A stretch of DNA of 64,000 bases from assembly GCA_024743115.1 (NCBI GenBank), contig JANSXC010000021.1, forward strand, positions 44,006-108,005, written 5' to 3'. The DNA comes from a bacterium. GTDB taxonomy: Bacteria; Planctomycetota; UBA1135; UBA2386. The notes under the pieces were generated by a model. The model had not been told where the DNA came from and ran no database searches. It was given only the letters and a program-made list of their open reading frames with translations. How positions within the stretch are numbered: position 1 is the stretch's first letter; each line of letters starts with the position of its first letter. Positions 52,799 to 62,058 of this stretch are shown here, in pieces. A program made the position numbers and the translations under genes.

Positions 52799-53848
52799 AT
52801 GAGCGACCTCACTCGCCGCAAGTTTCTCCGCACCGCCGCCGCCACGGGAGCCGCGGCCACGGCCCTGCCTGCGTGCAGCAGTGTCAACGTGGCCACGCGC
52901 CGACAGTCACCCGTCGCGATCGCGAGCGCCAACGGCGTCGAAGCCGTACGCATCGCCGTCGAACGTATGCAGGCCGGCATGCGCCCCGTGGACGCCGCGG
53001 TCGCCGGCGTCGAGGTCGTCGAGAACGACCCGAAGGATTCGAGCGTCGGCCTCGGCGGCCTGCCCAACGAGGACGGCATCGTTACCCTCGATGCCTGCGT
53101 GATGGACGGTCCTTCCGGGCTCGGCGGTGCCGTTGCGCACCTCGAGAACATCAAGAACCCCGCGCAGGTCGCCCTCAAGGTCATGCGGCGCACGGACCAC
53201 GTGCTGCTCGTCGGTGCCGGTGCGCTCGAGTTCGCTCGTGCCCATGGCTTCAAGGAAGAGGATCTGCTCACCGAAGAGTCGCGGCGGGCGTGGCTGCGCT
53301 GGCGCGAGAAGCGCTCGTCGATCGACGATTGGCTGTCGCCCGAAGAGAACGGCGAGCACGGCACCGAGTGGTTCGAGGAGTTCAAGGACAAGACCGGCAC
53401 GATCCACCTCGGCGCAGTGGACGCGAACGGTCAGATCGGCAGCTGCACGACGACCTCGGGGCTCGCGTTCAAGATCGCCGGCCGGGTCGGCGACTCGCCG
53501 CTGCTCGGCTGCGGCAACTACTGCGACAACGACGTCGGCACCGGTGGCTCTACCGGCCGCGGCGAAGCCTGCATCCTGAGCAACGGTGGCGCGTTCATCG
53601 TCCAGCAGATGGCGCTCGGCAAGTCGCCGACGGATGCCTGCCTCGAGACCGTGCGCCGCGTCGTGCGGATGACGAAGGTGAAGCGGTTGCTCGACGACAA
53701 GGGCCGTCCGAACTTCCAGGTCAAGTTCTACGCCACCAACAAGCAGGGCCAGTACGGTGCCGCCGCGATGTACCCCGGCAAGTTCGCGGTGTGCGACGCA
53801 GATGGTCCACGGCGCGAGGATCTCGCTGCGCTCTACGAACAGCGCTGA
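52799..53848 (+). CDS. Twin-arginine exported glycosylasparaginase
   Basis: A 349-residue N-terminal-nucleophile hydrolase of the N4-(beta-N-acetylglucosaminyl)-L-asparaginase family. A twin-arginine signal (TRRKFLRTAAATGAAATALPAC) precedes the mature enzyme. The alpha subunit carries ENDPKDSSVGLGGLPNEDG and DACVMDG. Autoproteolysis is expected before Thr 201 in KTGTIHLGAVD. The beta subunit has GRVGDSPLLGCGNYCDNDVG, which matches the substrate-binding block, and GRGEACILS. It would release asparagine from glycoprotein fragments outside the cytoplasm. Confidence 0.93.
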   Translation: MSDLTRRKFLRTAAATGAAATALPACSSVNVATRRQSPVAIASANGVEAVRIAVERMQAGMRPVDAAVAGVEVVENDPKDSSVGLGGLPNEDGIVTLDACVMDGPSGLGGAVAHLENIKNPAQVALKVMRRTDHVLLVGAGALEFARAHGFKEEDLLTEESRRAWLRWREKRSSIDDWLSPEENGEHGTEWFEEFKDKTGTIHLGAVDANGQIGSCTTTSGLAFKIAGRVGDSPLLGCGNYCDNDVGTGGSTGRGEACILSNGGAFIVQQMALGKSPTDACLETVRRVVRMTKVKRLLDDKGRPNFQVKFYATNKQGQYGAAAMYPGKFAVCDADGPRREDLAALYEQR

Positions 53849-53896
53849 GCGGCGGTGTCGGCCTGAACGGAATGTCGGGCCTGGCTGGGCGCCGCG

Positions 53897-54931
53897 TCAG
53901 CTAGAACCGTTCTTGCTCGCGGTGCCGGTCGTGCCCTTCGGCGGTGCGGTTCCGGCCGGTGGCGGGGTCGCGCCCGCGGCGGGGTGGACGCCGGGGATCT
54001 CGGTGGCGCCGAGCTTCTGATCGCCGTCCTTGTCGAGCTGGGCCAGGAGAGTCTTGGCCCAGCGCGCGAGGCCGGGGTCGAGACGGCGCAGTGCGGCGTT
54101 GAGTTCGGCGAGGTCGATGGCGCCATCGCCGTTACCGTCGATGTCGTTCCACGGCGGCGGTAGCGTCGATTCCGGCGCCATACCCGCCATGCCGGGCAGC
54201 GCGACGGCGCGACGGATTTGCTCGAAAACGGGTGCGAGTTCGCCGGCTTCGACGCGGCCCGACTGGTCGACGTCGAGCATCCTCAGCTGCGGTTCGAACA
54301 TCGGGTTGAGTTTGATCTCGCGCACGAGGGTCGAGATCTCGTCGGGGTCGAGGCCGCCGTTCTCGTTCTGGTCGTGCAGCTTGAGGAAGACCTCGAGCGG
54401 CGTTGCCTGGCGCGCTTCCTGCTGCTCCGGCGCCTGCTTCACGAATCGTCGACAGGTGCGCACGCGGAACGTCTTGGTGTGTTCGATGGCGCGGTGGAAC
54501 ACCTTGTCGAACTCGGGCCACTGGATGTAGCCGTCGCGGTTGGTGTCGAGGTCGAGGAAGCCGCTCGATTCCTTCGGGTCGCCGAGGGTGTCGAGTGCGT
54601 CGGTGGCCTCGAACAGGTCGAGCCGATCGTCGCTGTCGCGGTCGCACGCGGAGAACAGTTCGCGGCTGGTTGCTTCGTCGTGCGAATCGAGCGTGATGCG
54701 GCCGACGCCGACCTGCTGCGGTTCCTGGCGGCCCGGAGCAACTGGCGTGGGGTCGGGCGTAGGAGTGGGCGCGGTCGTCTTCGCCGGCTCGGGCGTGGCA
54801 GGCTTCGGCGCCTGGGCCGTCACCGGGCCCGACAGGAACGTGCCGGCGCCGAGCAAACCGGCCAACCACGCGCTGGGGAGGTGTTGCGCCGGGCGAACGG
54901 GATGCGGTTGGGTTCGGGTCGCAGGATTCAT
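53897..54931 (-). CDS. Exported EF-hand calcium-binding protein
   Basis: A 344-residue protein: signal segment (LAGLLGAGTFLSGPVTAQ), a Pro/Thr/Ala linker, then six EF-hand loops with Asp/Asn ligands (DRDSDDRLDLFE, DTNRDGYIQWPE, DQNENGGLDPDE, DVDQSGRVEAGE, DGNGDGAIDLAE, DKDGDQKLGATE). A Pro-rich end follows. Expected to bind calcium outside the cytoplasm. Function not predictable. Confidence 0.85.
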   Translation of the reverse strand: MNPATRTQPHPVRPAQHLPSAWLAGLLGAGTFLSGPVTAQAPKPATPEPAKTTAPTPTPDPTPVAPGRQEPQQVGVGRITLDSHDEATSRELFSACDRDSDDRLDLFEATDALDTLGDPKESSGFLDLDTNRDGYIQWPEFDKVFHRAIEHTKTFRVRTCRRFVKQAPEQQEARQATPLEVFLKLHDQNENGGLDPDEISTLVREIKLNPMFEPQLRMLDVDQSGRVEAGELAPVFEQIRRAVALPGMAGMAPESTLPPPWNDIDGNGDGAIDLAELNAALRRLDPGLARWAKTLLAQLDKDGDQKLGATEIPGVHPAAGATPPPAGTAPPKGTTGTASKNGSS

Positions 54932-55026
54932 CAGTAGGGCCCCGGACAGCCTTTCGGTTGCCGGGGGCGCCGACTATAGCACCAGGGCCCGAGTTTCACC
55001 GGTGCGGAGCACCCGGTGGGGTGGCC

Positions 55027-56013
55027 CTACCGGTTCTCGGTCGCGGTCGGGGCGAGCAGGCGCTCGGCATACTGCGGGACCCGGCGGATCAGCGCGACGG
55101 CGCCGGCCGGGTCCTCGGCTGCGACCTGCTCGAAGCGGTCGCGGAACAACTCGTGCCACCGCCGCCACTGGCCGGTGGACTCCCGTTCGGTCAGCAGGGT
55201 GGCGAGGTTCTCCCGGATGCGGCGCAGCGCCTTGGTCGTGTCGGCGGGAGCGGCGGGCGGTTGCCAGCTGGCGAAGTAGAGCCGCCGCAGCCCCTCGGCG
55301 CGCTGGCCGCGGCCGTCGACCTCGGCGTAGAACACCATGGCGGCGTAGATCCGGTCCGTGAAGCGCGGCCGGCTCGACTCCATCGTGCGGCGCTGCCGGA
55401 TGCGGTCGAGGCGACTGGGCAGGGCCTGATCCGCGAACCACGACTCGGCGGCGCCGACGAGCGGTCGCAGCTCGGGAATCTGCATCTGTGATTCGGAGAG
55501 CAGCGCCATGACTTCGACGGGGTCGCCCGTGAGTTGGTCGAGCAGGGCGCGGATCTCCAGCGTCGCGTCGGCATCCTGGAAGGGCTGTCGTAGCAACGCG
55601 GGCGCGTCGGCGGGGTCGATACGAACGCGCGGGGCGGCGTCGATTCGCTGCAGTTCGACGAGTCGGGCGGCGGCGACCCAGCGCTGCAGGTTGCGCGGTC
55701 GGCGGTCGTCGAGCACTTCGGCGTAGAGTTCCGCGGCGCGGTCCGGATCCAGGTCGAGAACTTCGGTGAGCCAGGCCCGATGCAGCGAGACGCGCGCCGG
55801 CGCCGGGCGTTGCTCGGACGTTCCGGTCGGCGGCACTGAGGGGGGCGTGCCGCTGTCCTGGGGGGCGGACTGCGGCGTCTGGGTCGCGTGGACGTGGACC
55901 GAGTCGGTCGCGGGACGCCGTTCGAAGCCCGCGACGGTCAGCAATGCGACCAGCGCGATCGCGGCGCCGGCACCGATTCGCTGGCCGGTACCCGAGCGAC
56001 GGGTGCGGCTCAC
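55027..56013 (-). CDS. Anchored helical protein of unknown function, third gene of a two-component operon
   Basis: A 328-residue protein with one N-terminal membrane segment (GAGAAIALVALLTVAGF), a Pro/Thr linker and a helical domain (ARVSLHRAWLTEVLDLDPD, RAAELYAEVLDDRRPRNLQRW) with the pattern of TPR-like repeats. It overlaps the response regulator gene by 4 bases (ATGA), so it is translated with the two-component system and could modulate the sensor. No family is recognised. Confidence 0.65.
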   Translation of the reverse strand: MSRTRRSGTGQRIGAGAAIALVALLTVAGFERRPATDSVHVHATQTPQSAPQDSGTPPSVPPTGTSEQRPAPARVSLHRAWLTEVLDLDPDRAAELYAEVLDDRRPRNLQRWVAAARLVELQRIDAAPRVRIDPADAPALLRQPFQDADATLEIRALLDQLTGDPVEVMALLSESQMQIPELRPLVGAAESWFADQALPSRLDRIRQRRTMESSRPRFTDRIYAAMVFYAEVDGRGQRAEGLRRLYFASWQPPAAPADTTKALRRIRENLATLLTERESTGQWRRWHELFRDRFEQVAAEDPAGAVALIRRVPQYAERLLAPTATENR

Positions 56014-56744
56014 GACTCCTCCAGCAGGTCGGACTCGAATCGGTAGCCGAGACCATGAACCGTTACGACGTGGACCGGGTTCTCGACGTCGCGCTCGACC
56101 TTCTTGCGCAGGCGGGCGATGTGGTTGTCGACCGTGCGCGTCGCCGGCAGGTGGACGTAGCCCCAGACCCGACGCAGCAGATCCTGGCGGCTGACGACCT
56201 CGCCGCGGCGGTCGATGAGCATGCGCAGAATCTCGGCTTCGTAACGTGACAGTTGGGCTTCGCTGTCCTCACGGGTCACCGTGAAGCGCTTCCAGTCGAC
56301 GACGAGGTCGGGGAACTTCATCACGGTGGCGGACGGCTTGTTGCTGACGCCGGCGCGGGCGCCCGCCTGGGTGCGGCGCAGCACGGCGCGGATGCGCGCG
56401 GTCAGCTCGCTGAGCCCGAACGGTTTCGTCAGGTAGTCGTCGGCGCCGAGCTCGAGCCCCGCGACCTTGTCGCGATCCTGGCCCTTCGCCGAGATGATGA
56501 TGACGGGTGTTTCGTGGCCCGTGTCCCGCAGCGTCCGCAGCACCTCGAGCCCCGGCATCACGGGCAGCATGAGATCCAGCAGAATCAGCGAGGCACGGCC
56601 CTCGCGGGCCTTGCGCAGCCCTTCGTTGCCGTCCGCGGCCGTTTCGATCGTATACCCCTCGAGCTCGAGGTTGTGCTGCAGGCCCTCGCGCAGGTCGGGC
56701 TCGTCCTCGATGACGAGGATCGTGGTGTCGCTGAGATTACTCAT
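56010..56744 (-). CDS. OmpR/PhoB-type response regulator
   Basis: A 244-residue DNA-binding regulator. The receiver carries the acidic pocket (ILVIEDEPDLREGL), phosphoacceptor Asp 57 in LLDLMLPV, Thr/Ser in VIIISAKGQD and Lys in YLTKPFGLSEL. The C-terminal winged helix has LSRYEAEILRMLIDRRGEVV and the recognition helix RTVDNHIARLRKKVERD ending in VHGLGYRF. It overlaps the upstream sensor kinase by 4 bases, so the pair is a matched two-component system. Confidence 0.95.
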   Translation of the reverse strand: MSNLSDTTILVIEDEPDLREGLQHNLELEGYTIETAADGNEGLRKAREGRASLILLDLMLPVMPGLEVLRTLRDTGHETPVIIISAKGQDRDKVAGLELGADDYLTKPFGLSELTARIRAVLRRTQAGARAGVSNKPSATVMKFPDLVVDWKRFTVTREDSEAQLSRYEAEILRMLIDRRGEVVSRQDLLRRVWGYVHLPATRTVDNHIARLRKKVERDVENPVHVVTVHGLGYRFESDLLEES

Positions 56745-58870
56745 GTCGTGTGTCGGACAGTAACCGGTTCGCCGCCGGCGAGCGGCAGGGTGAGTCGAAA
56801 CGTCGCACCGCCGCCCTCGCGTTCGTGCGCCGTGATGTCGCCGCCGTGGCTGCGCGCGAAGTGGCGCACCAGGCTGAGACCGATGCCGGCGCCGCGGACC
56901 TCGCCGGAGTTCGAGGCGCGGAAGAACGGGTCGAAGATCTCGCCAGACTCGGACTGCGGAATGCCGCGGCCGCGATCGCGGACCTCGATGATCGCCAGGC
57001 CGTCGGTGGTCTGCAGGTGCAGCTCGACCTCCTGGTCGTCGTCCCCTTCGATCGCGTACTTCGCGGCGTTCTCGAGCAGGTTGAGGACCGCGCTCTCGCA
57101 GGCGTTCTCGTCGCAGCGCACCCGGGCTTCGCCGTGCACGTGATCGCTGAGCAGCACGCCGCGCGCTTCGAGGTGCGCGGCGTAGGCATCGCAGATCCGG
57201 CGCAGCAGGCCACCCAGTTCGAGATCGGTGGGGCTGTAGGTCAGCGTTCCGGCCTGCTGCCGCGAGAAGTCGAGGATGCGCTGGATCATCGTCGTCAGCC
57301 GCTCGGACTCGCGCGCGATGATGCCGCCGAAGTGCTGCGACTGCGCGTCGTCCTTGACCCGGCCGAGCTGCAGCGTCTCGCCGTACATCCGGATCAGCGC
57401 GAGCGGCGTCTTGAGTTCGTGCGACACGCGCGAGACCAGGTCGACCTTGAGCGCCGCGAGCTCGGCCTCGCGGGATACCGAGCGCCACAGCCAGAGCGCC
57501 CCGCCGAGTGCCGTGAAGAACAACGCCGCGAGCAGCACGATGCGGTTGCGCGCGCGCGAGTCGGCATCGGCGAGCAGTTGCTTGGTGTTGGCGGGATAGA
57601 CGCTGATGCCGAGCTCGCGCCACTCGGCGCGGGGGGGCACCCAGTCGGTCGGGGTCGTCGCGGGAGGGGCGATGAGCGGCACACCCGCGGGATCATGGAT
57701 CGCGATCTGGAACGAGCTGGCGTCGGCGAGCAGCGGCGCGAGTGCTGGGGCGATCAGTTGCCCGAGATCGATGTGCAGGCCGACGCGCGCCGCGTTGCGA
57801 AAGCGCTCGCGTTCCTCTTCGGTCGCTTCGCGCACCCAGAGCATCGTCGTCGCGCGACCGAGCGTCGCGACGATCTGCTGATCGGCCACCGGCGTGTTCA
57901 TCGCGGCCTGTTGGCGCATTCGCAGTCGCAGCCGCAGCTGACTCTTGAGGATCGAATCGTAGTCGCCCGCGAAGCGCCGCGTCTGCGCGCGCTGCCGTTC
58001 TTCCGCGAGCAGGACGAGTGCCTCCGCGCGCTGCGGATCGTCGCTCGCGATCCCGGCAACGAGGCGTTCGGCAACGGCGGTCAGCATGTCGTCCGAGACG
58101 CGGGCGTAGCGTGGGTAGGACGTCAGGCGTGCCAGCAGGTTGATGCGCTCTTCGGACGGCCCCAACTCCGCGAGCCCGACCTCGGCGAGCAGCCCGAGCT
58201 CGGGGTAGCCGCGGCTCTGGCGGCGACCTTCTGGAAACAGGCGGTCTCGCACGTATTCGAAGCTCTCGCGGGCCTTGTCGGTCTCGCCGAGTCTGCGATG
58301 CGCGGTTGCGAGGCGCAGGCGCGTGCGGATGTAGTTGATGCGGCGCTGCTCACTGGCCTCCTCCATGCGCTCGGCCAGCAGCTCGAGCAGGCGGGCCGCG
58401 GGTTCGATGTGGCCCTTGGTGAGGAGCAGGTCGGCGGCGTTGAGTCCACGCGTCGGGGTCGACTCGGGGCTGCGGCCGCGCGGGTTGCGGGCGAACGGCA
58501 GGCTCAGTGTCGTCGGCGGCGGCAGCGGCCAGATCAGCGAACTCTGCGCATCGAGCACGATGATGTCGAGCAGCGCGGCGTAGCGGGTCTGCTCGCGCAG
58601 CTGCAGTGCGGCACCGACGCCGCCTTGTTCGGCGAGCAGCGCGCGGGACTCCTTGGCGAGGCCCTCTGGCATCAGCCGATCGAACTGTTGCTCCAGCGTC
58701 GAGCGGACGTTCTCGAGGTAGAGTCGGGCCTCGCTGATGATCCCCGCTTCGATTGCGTCACCTTGCCGGCGCAGCTCGTTCTGGCCCAGGATCGCGAGCA
58801 CGGCCAGCGGCACGAGGAACGTGCAGAGCGCCAACAGGTGGCGGCGGCTGAATCGCGAACGGGGTTTCAT
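56741..58870 (-). CDS. Membrane sensor histidine kinase
   Basis: A 709-residue sensor. Two membrane segments (LLALCTFLVPLAVLAILG near the N-terminus and IVLLAALFFTALGGALWLW) bound a large extracytoplasmic region of about 400 residues, helical and TPR-like (AADLLLTKGHIEPAARLLEL, LGETDKARESFEYVRDRLF). HisKA has His 484 in RVSHELKTPLALIRMY. HATPase boxes are LNLLENAAKYAIEG, VRDRGRGIPQSESGEIFDPF and GAGIGLSLVRHFARSHGG. Stimulus unknown; the sensor shape suggests a protein or peptide partner. Confidence 0.93.
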   Translation of the reverse strand: MKPRSRFSRRHLLALCTFLVPLAVLAILGQNELRRQGDAIEAGIISEARLYLENVRSTLEQQFDRLMPEGLAKESRALLAEQGGVGAALQLREQTRYAALLDIIVLDAQSSLIWPLPPPTTLSLPFARNPRGRSPESTPTRGLNAADLLLTKGHIEPAARLLELLAERMEEASEQRRINYIRTRLRLATAHRRLGETDKARESFEYVRDRLFPEGRRQSRGYPELGLLAEVGLAELGPSEERINLLARLTSYPRYARVSDDMLTAVAERLVAGIASDDPQRAEALVLLAEERQRAQTRRFAGDYDSILKSQLRLRLRMRQQAAMNTPVADQQIVATLGRATTMLWVREATEEERERFRNAARVGLHIDLGQLIAPALAPLLADASSFQIAIHDPAGVPLIAPPATTPTDWVPPRAEWRELGISVYPANTKQLLADADSRARNRIVLLAALFFTALGGALWLWRSVSREAELAALKVDLVSRVSHELKTPLALIRMYGETLQLGRVKDDAQSQHFGGIIARESERLTTMIQRILDFSRQQAGTLTYSPTDLELGGLLRRICDAYAAHLEARGVLLSDHVHGEARVRCDENACESAVLNLLENAAKYAIEGDDDQEVELHLQTTDGLAIIEVRDRGRGIPQSESGEIFDPFFRASNSGEVRGAGIGLSLVRHFARSHGGDITAHEREGGGATFRLTLPLAGGEPVTVRHTT

Positions 58871-58926
58871 GAGCGTGGCGGACGCGGAGCGGTAGCCGCC
58901 ACGGAAACCCTACTGCGGCGTTCCCA

Positions 58927-59778
58927 TCAGCGCGAGATCGTCGCGGCGATGTCCTCCAGGCGCGCACGAACGGCGGCGATCGTCGAATCGAGCGTCGAGG
59001 TGCCTGCCGTCAGCCCGACCATCCGGTGGCCGACGAACCACTCCTCGCGCAGCTCGTCGGGGCCTTCGACGTGGTAGGCGATGAGACCCGCGAGCCGCGC
59101 TTTGGTTGCGAGGGCCCGCGTGTTGTTCGAGCCCTTGCCACCGACGGCGACGAGCACTTCGACCTGCTCGAGCAGGGCATCGAGCGCCGCGATGCGCGCC
59201 TTGGTCGGCGCGCAGATCGTGTCGACGAACTCGATGTCGGCGCGTGGGTTGGCGACTGTGATCGCGCGGCGGATGGCGCTCGCGTGGTCGACGGGTGTGG
59301 TCGTCTGGCAGATCACGCCGAGGCGTCGGTCGGGCCAGGTCTCGACGTCGCCGGGGTTCTGTAACACGATGGCATCGGGCAGGTCGCCCGTGAGGCCGCG
59401 CACCTCGACGTGATCGCGCTTGCCGATCACGAGCACGCGCCGGCCCGCTTCGGCGAGCGTGCGCGCGGCCTCGTGGGCCTTCTGGACGAGCGGGCAGGTC
59501 GTGTCGATCAGGACCTTGCCGCCAGCCAGCAGCCGCGCGCGTTCGCGGTCGCTGACGCCGTGGGCCGTCAGCAAGACGTGCGACGTCGTCGGCAGCGGGC
59601 GATCGTCCTCGGGGGAACGGTGGAAGCCGCGGCCGTCGAGTTCACGCAGTACCGCGCCGTTGTGCACGAGTTCGCCGTGGATCGTGACGTCTTCGGGCGA
59701 CGCGATCGCGCGCGTCGCGGCCAGGGCGTCGCGGACGCCGAAACACATGCCGAGTTCTGCAGCGACGAGGATCTTCAT
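58927..59778 (-). CDS. ispH: 4-hydroxy-3-methylbut-2-enyl diphosphate reductase
   Basis: A 283-residue iron-sulfur enzyme, last step of the MEP isoprenoid route, making IPP and DMAPP. The three cluster Cys are present: C12 in GMCFGVRDAL, C95 in DTTCPLVQKAH and C189 in VDTICAPTKAR. Further family blocks: IHGELVHNGAVLRELDGRG, LTAHGVSDRER and QTTTPVDHA, and AVGGKGSNNTRAL near the C-terminus. The ATG at 59778 gives the standard N-terminus (MKILVAAELG); upstream frame to 59907 is a long Arg/Pro extension over the promoter. A strong -10/-35 pair lies about 100 bases upstream. Confidence 0.94.
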   Translation of the reverse strand: MKILVAAELGMCFGVRDALAATRAIASPEDVTIHGELVHNGAVLRELDGRGFHRSPEDDRPLPTTSHVLLTAHGVSDRERARLLAGGKVLIDTTCPLVQKAHEAARTLAEAGRRVLVIGKRDHVEVRGLTGDLPDAIVLQNPGDVETWPDRRLGVICQTTTPVDHASAIRRAITVANPRADIEFVDTICAPTKARIAALDALLEQVEVLVAVGGKGSNNTRALATKARLAGLIAYHVEGPDELREEWFVGHRMVGLTAGTSTLDSTIAAVRARLEDIAATISR

Positions 59779-59876
59779 CGAGCGATGGGGCGGGGGTTGC
59801 TGTGAGGTCGGAGGTTCGGTTGTGGCGGTCGGGCAGTTGCGCCCTCGGGCAGGGCGTTTGGAGCGGTGGTAGAGGT

Positions 59877-59907
59877 ATTGTACTTTGCGATGCAAAGTTT
59901 GGGTCAA
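59877..59907 (-). promoter_or_regulatory. Probable promoter and operator of ispH
   Basis: On the minus strand TTGACC (59907-59902) and TACAAT (59882-59877) form a -35/-10 pair with a 19-base spacer. A perfect dyad ACTTTGC-GAT-GCAAAGT (59882-59898) fills the spacer, so a bound repressor would block polymerase. The spacing is longer than ideal. Confidence 0.45.
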
Positions 59908-60175
59908 GGTATCGCGCCCGGGCGGGTTTCACAACCCGGGTCGAAGCGTGTCCGCGCGCGCCTACGCGGGGCCGCAACTGGTGGAAAACAGGTAACCTGC
60001 GGGTACTCGCGAGTTAGTTCGAACAACTTCCCGGGGCTCGTCGTCGCGACAATCCGGAGTACAATCCACCCCTGGCGTGCGACCCCGACGCCATTCCCCG
60101 TTCCACCTTTTCCGGCCAGCCCGACTGGCCTCGTTCCTCTGGCCGCGCTCGCCGCGGTCGATTCGAGTTCTTCGT
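59908..60175. other. Remaining intergenic stretch between ispH and the secreted-protein gene
   Basis: About 270 bases without a recognisable gene. A TACAAT at 60060-60065 could be the -10 element for the gene at 60176, with no convincing -35. No terminator or RNA structure was found. Confidence 0.35.
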
Positions 60176-61381
60176 ATGAAGCACCAGATCACGTTTGCAG
60201 CCGCTGCTGTCGCGCTCGCCGCCGGAGCGAGCGCCCAGGTTCCGCTCGGCACGTTCACGAACGTCGGCACGACGTTCACCACGCGCGGTTTCTCGGCGGC
60301 GTCCGAGCAGAACCCCGCGACGCTCTTCACCCGTCACGACAAGGAGGCCTACGCCGGCTGGACCGATGGCGCGGTGGCCAACTCACGTGAGGTCACGGGC
60401 CTCAACTTCGTCATCCAGGACGAGGATCTCAGCACCCAGGAATCGTTCCAGATCGTCGTGTGGTCGGGTGACGATGCGACCCAGGTCGACTTCCCGGACG
60501 TCAACTCCGGCATGGTCGGGGCGACCCTGATCGGGCTGCCGATCCAGACCGGTGGCGGTGCGTTCAACGCCTCGTTCAACTTCGCGACGCCGGTCTCGCT
60601 CCCGGCGGACGAGGACGTCTACACCGGTCTCCAGCTCAACTCGGCGTGGACGATTACCGGCACGCCGCCGACGATCACCGATGGCCTGTCGGTCTGGGAG
60701 TGTCATGCCGAAGCGCCGACGACGCCGCAGGCGGGTCAGGCGTGGGACGTCCCTGGCGCCGGCGTGCCGACCACGTCGCCGTCCGACACCTTCTCGGGCT
60801 ACTACGTCCCCAACCCGGCAACGGGCCCGGCCTACCCGGTGAAGACCCAGTTCAAGATCCAGCCGATCGTGGCGATCTCGGGTGGCGTCGCTGGTGCGGT
60901 GACCAACCAGACCAACCACGTCGCGAGCACGGCCGGCTCGACGGCCGGCTTCACCGTGCAGCTGCCCGGTGCCGGCTCGGCCGTGATGCACTCGGGGCAG
61001 TTCCCGGACGCCGCGAACCCGCCGCTCAACGCGGGCCGTGCGGATGATCTCACGCAGATGTTCCACAACGACTCGATCGACCCGAACAGCCTCGTGTTCT
61101 TCCTGATCGACATCGGCTCGTTCAACCCGCTCGAGATCCAGGCCGCCAGCTTCGTGCCGGGCTCGACTGGCGTGAGCTGCCTGAACTTCGGCTCGCAGCA
61201 GACGCTCGGGTTCGCGCCGCTGATGACGGTTGGCACCTCGCAGCGTGCGTTCCGCATCACGACGTTCCCGGCCGCGGCGCGCCCGCTGCTGAGCGGCATC
61301 AACTGGCTGCAGCAGGCCGTGGCCGTCGACGTTGCGACGAACACGATTCACGCGACTGCCTGCACGCGTCAGCGCACCTAG
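60176..61381 (+). CDS. Secreted protein of unknown function
   Basis: A 401-residue exported protein. Signal peptide MKHQITFAAAAVALAAGASA, then a beta-rich sequence with few charged residues: TFTNVGTTFTTRGFSAASE, EDLSTQESFQIVVWSGDD, LPADEDVYTGLQLNSAW and VKTQFKIQPIVA. Two Cys only (SVWECHAEAP, GVSCLNFGS) plus one near the end. Low Lys content and absence of Arg clusters fit a surface or extracellular location. A perfect hairpin follows the stop. Family not recognised. Confidence 0.65.
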   Translation: MKHQITFAAAAVALAAGASAQVPLGTFTNVGTTFTTRGFSAASEQNPATLFTRHDKEAYAGWTDGAVANSREVTGLNFVIQDEDLSTQESFQIVVWSGDDATQVDFPDVNSGMVGATLIGLPIQTGGGAFNASFNFATPVSLPADEDVYTGLQLNSAWTITGTPPTITDGLSVWECHAEAPTTPQAGQAWDVPGAGVPTTSPSDTFSGYYVPNPATGPAYPVKTQFKIQPIVAISGGVAGAVTNQTNHVASTAGSTAGFTVQLPGAGSAVMHSGQFPDAANPPLNAGRADDLTQMFHNDSIDPNSLVFFLIDIGSFNPLEIQAASFVPGSTGVSCLNFGSQQTLGFAPLMTVGTSQRAFRITTFPAAARPLLSGINWLQQAVAVDVATNTIHATACTRQRT

Positions 61382-61429
61382 TGTAGTGCCGGTGGCGCGA
61401 CCTGCGCGACCGTGCAACTGCGCGATACG

Positions 61430-61464
61430 AATGAGGCCCCGGTTCGGTGAACCGGGGCCTCATT
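61430..61464. terminator. Perfect 16-bp hairpin after the secreted-protein gene
   Basis: Arms 61430-61445 and 61449-61464 are perfectly complementary around a GGT loop, GC-rich inside with AT ends. Only a short T-run (ATTTCGTT) follows on the plus strand. It sits between converging genes and probably terminates both. Confidence 0.75.
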
Positions 61465-61497
61465 TCGTTGAGGCGGCCCGAGTCTACGACGACACGG

Positions 61498-62028
61498 CTA
61501 CTTCTTCGGCCCAGGGGCCTTGCCGTCACCGCGGCCCGGGATCAGCACCCCGGGCGGCAGGTCGCTCGCGAGCGGCGACGTGCCGACCATGTCACGCGGA
61601 TGCAGTGACACGCTCGTGGAGTCGTACCGATTCAGGTCGGGCCGCCACATCATGATGGTCGTCGAGTAGGTGCCGTCCTCGTGCACGTACCAGTCGAGCC
61701 CGGCGTTGTGTTCTTGGCGGACGATCGGCGACCACTCCGGGTTCTGCCACACCAGCTTGGGTGGATTGACCACGCCGTTGAGCGGCTCGGCGTAGCCGCC
61801 GTTCGGCAGCTGCAGCTTGCCTGCGTTGGGGTCCGCGGGCGGTGCCGGTGGTGGCTTGACCACGTCGGCCTTGGCGATCGTCGGCGTTTCGGGTTCGTCG
61901 ACCTTCGGAGCCTTCGCGGGTTGCTCCGGCTCGGGTCGCTCCTGCGGTCGTTCGGAAACGGCCCAGTACACGCCACCGCCGAGCGCGGCAGCGGCAACGA
62001 GGGCAAGGGTCAGCCGGGCGGCAGTCAC
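61498..62028 (-). CDS. Membrane-anchored protein with proline-rich linker
   Basis: A 176-residue protein. One N-terminal membrane segment (RLTLALVAAAALGGGVYWAV), a Pro/Glu/Lys-rich linker (RPEPEQPAKAPKVDEPETP), then a compact domain of about 90 residues (LVWQNPEWSPIVRQEHNAGLD, YVHEDGTYSTTIMMWRPD) and an unstructured end. The linker suggests it spans or reaches across the periplasm. Function unknown. Thirty bases downstream of the glycosyltransferase-like gene, probably one operon. Confidence 0.65.
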   Translation of the reverse strand: MTAARLTLALVAAAALGGGVYWAVSERPQERPEPEQPAKAPKVDEPETPTIAKADVVKPPPAPPADPNAGKLQLPNGGYAEPLNGVVNPPKLVWQNPEWSPIVRQEHNAGLDWYVHEDGTYSTTIMMWRPDLNRYDSTSVSLHPRDMVGTSPLASDLPPGVLIPGRGDGKAPGPKK

Positions 62029-62058
62029 GGGAGCAGTGTAGCTCCGAATCGCGCCGGG

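Noticed and set aside
58123..58870. Additional ORFs within the histidine kinase region
   Set aside because: Shadows of the sensor gene without family motifs.
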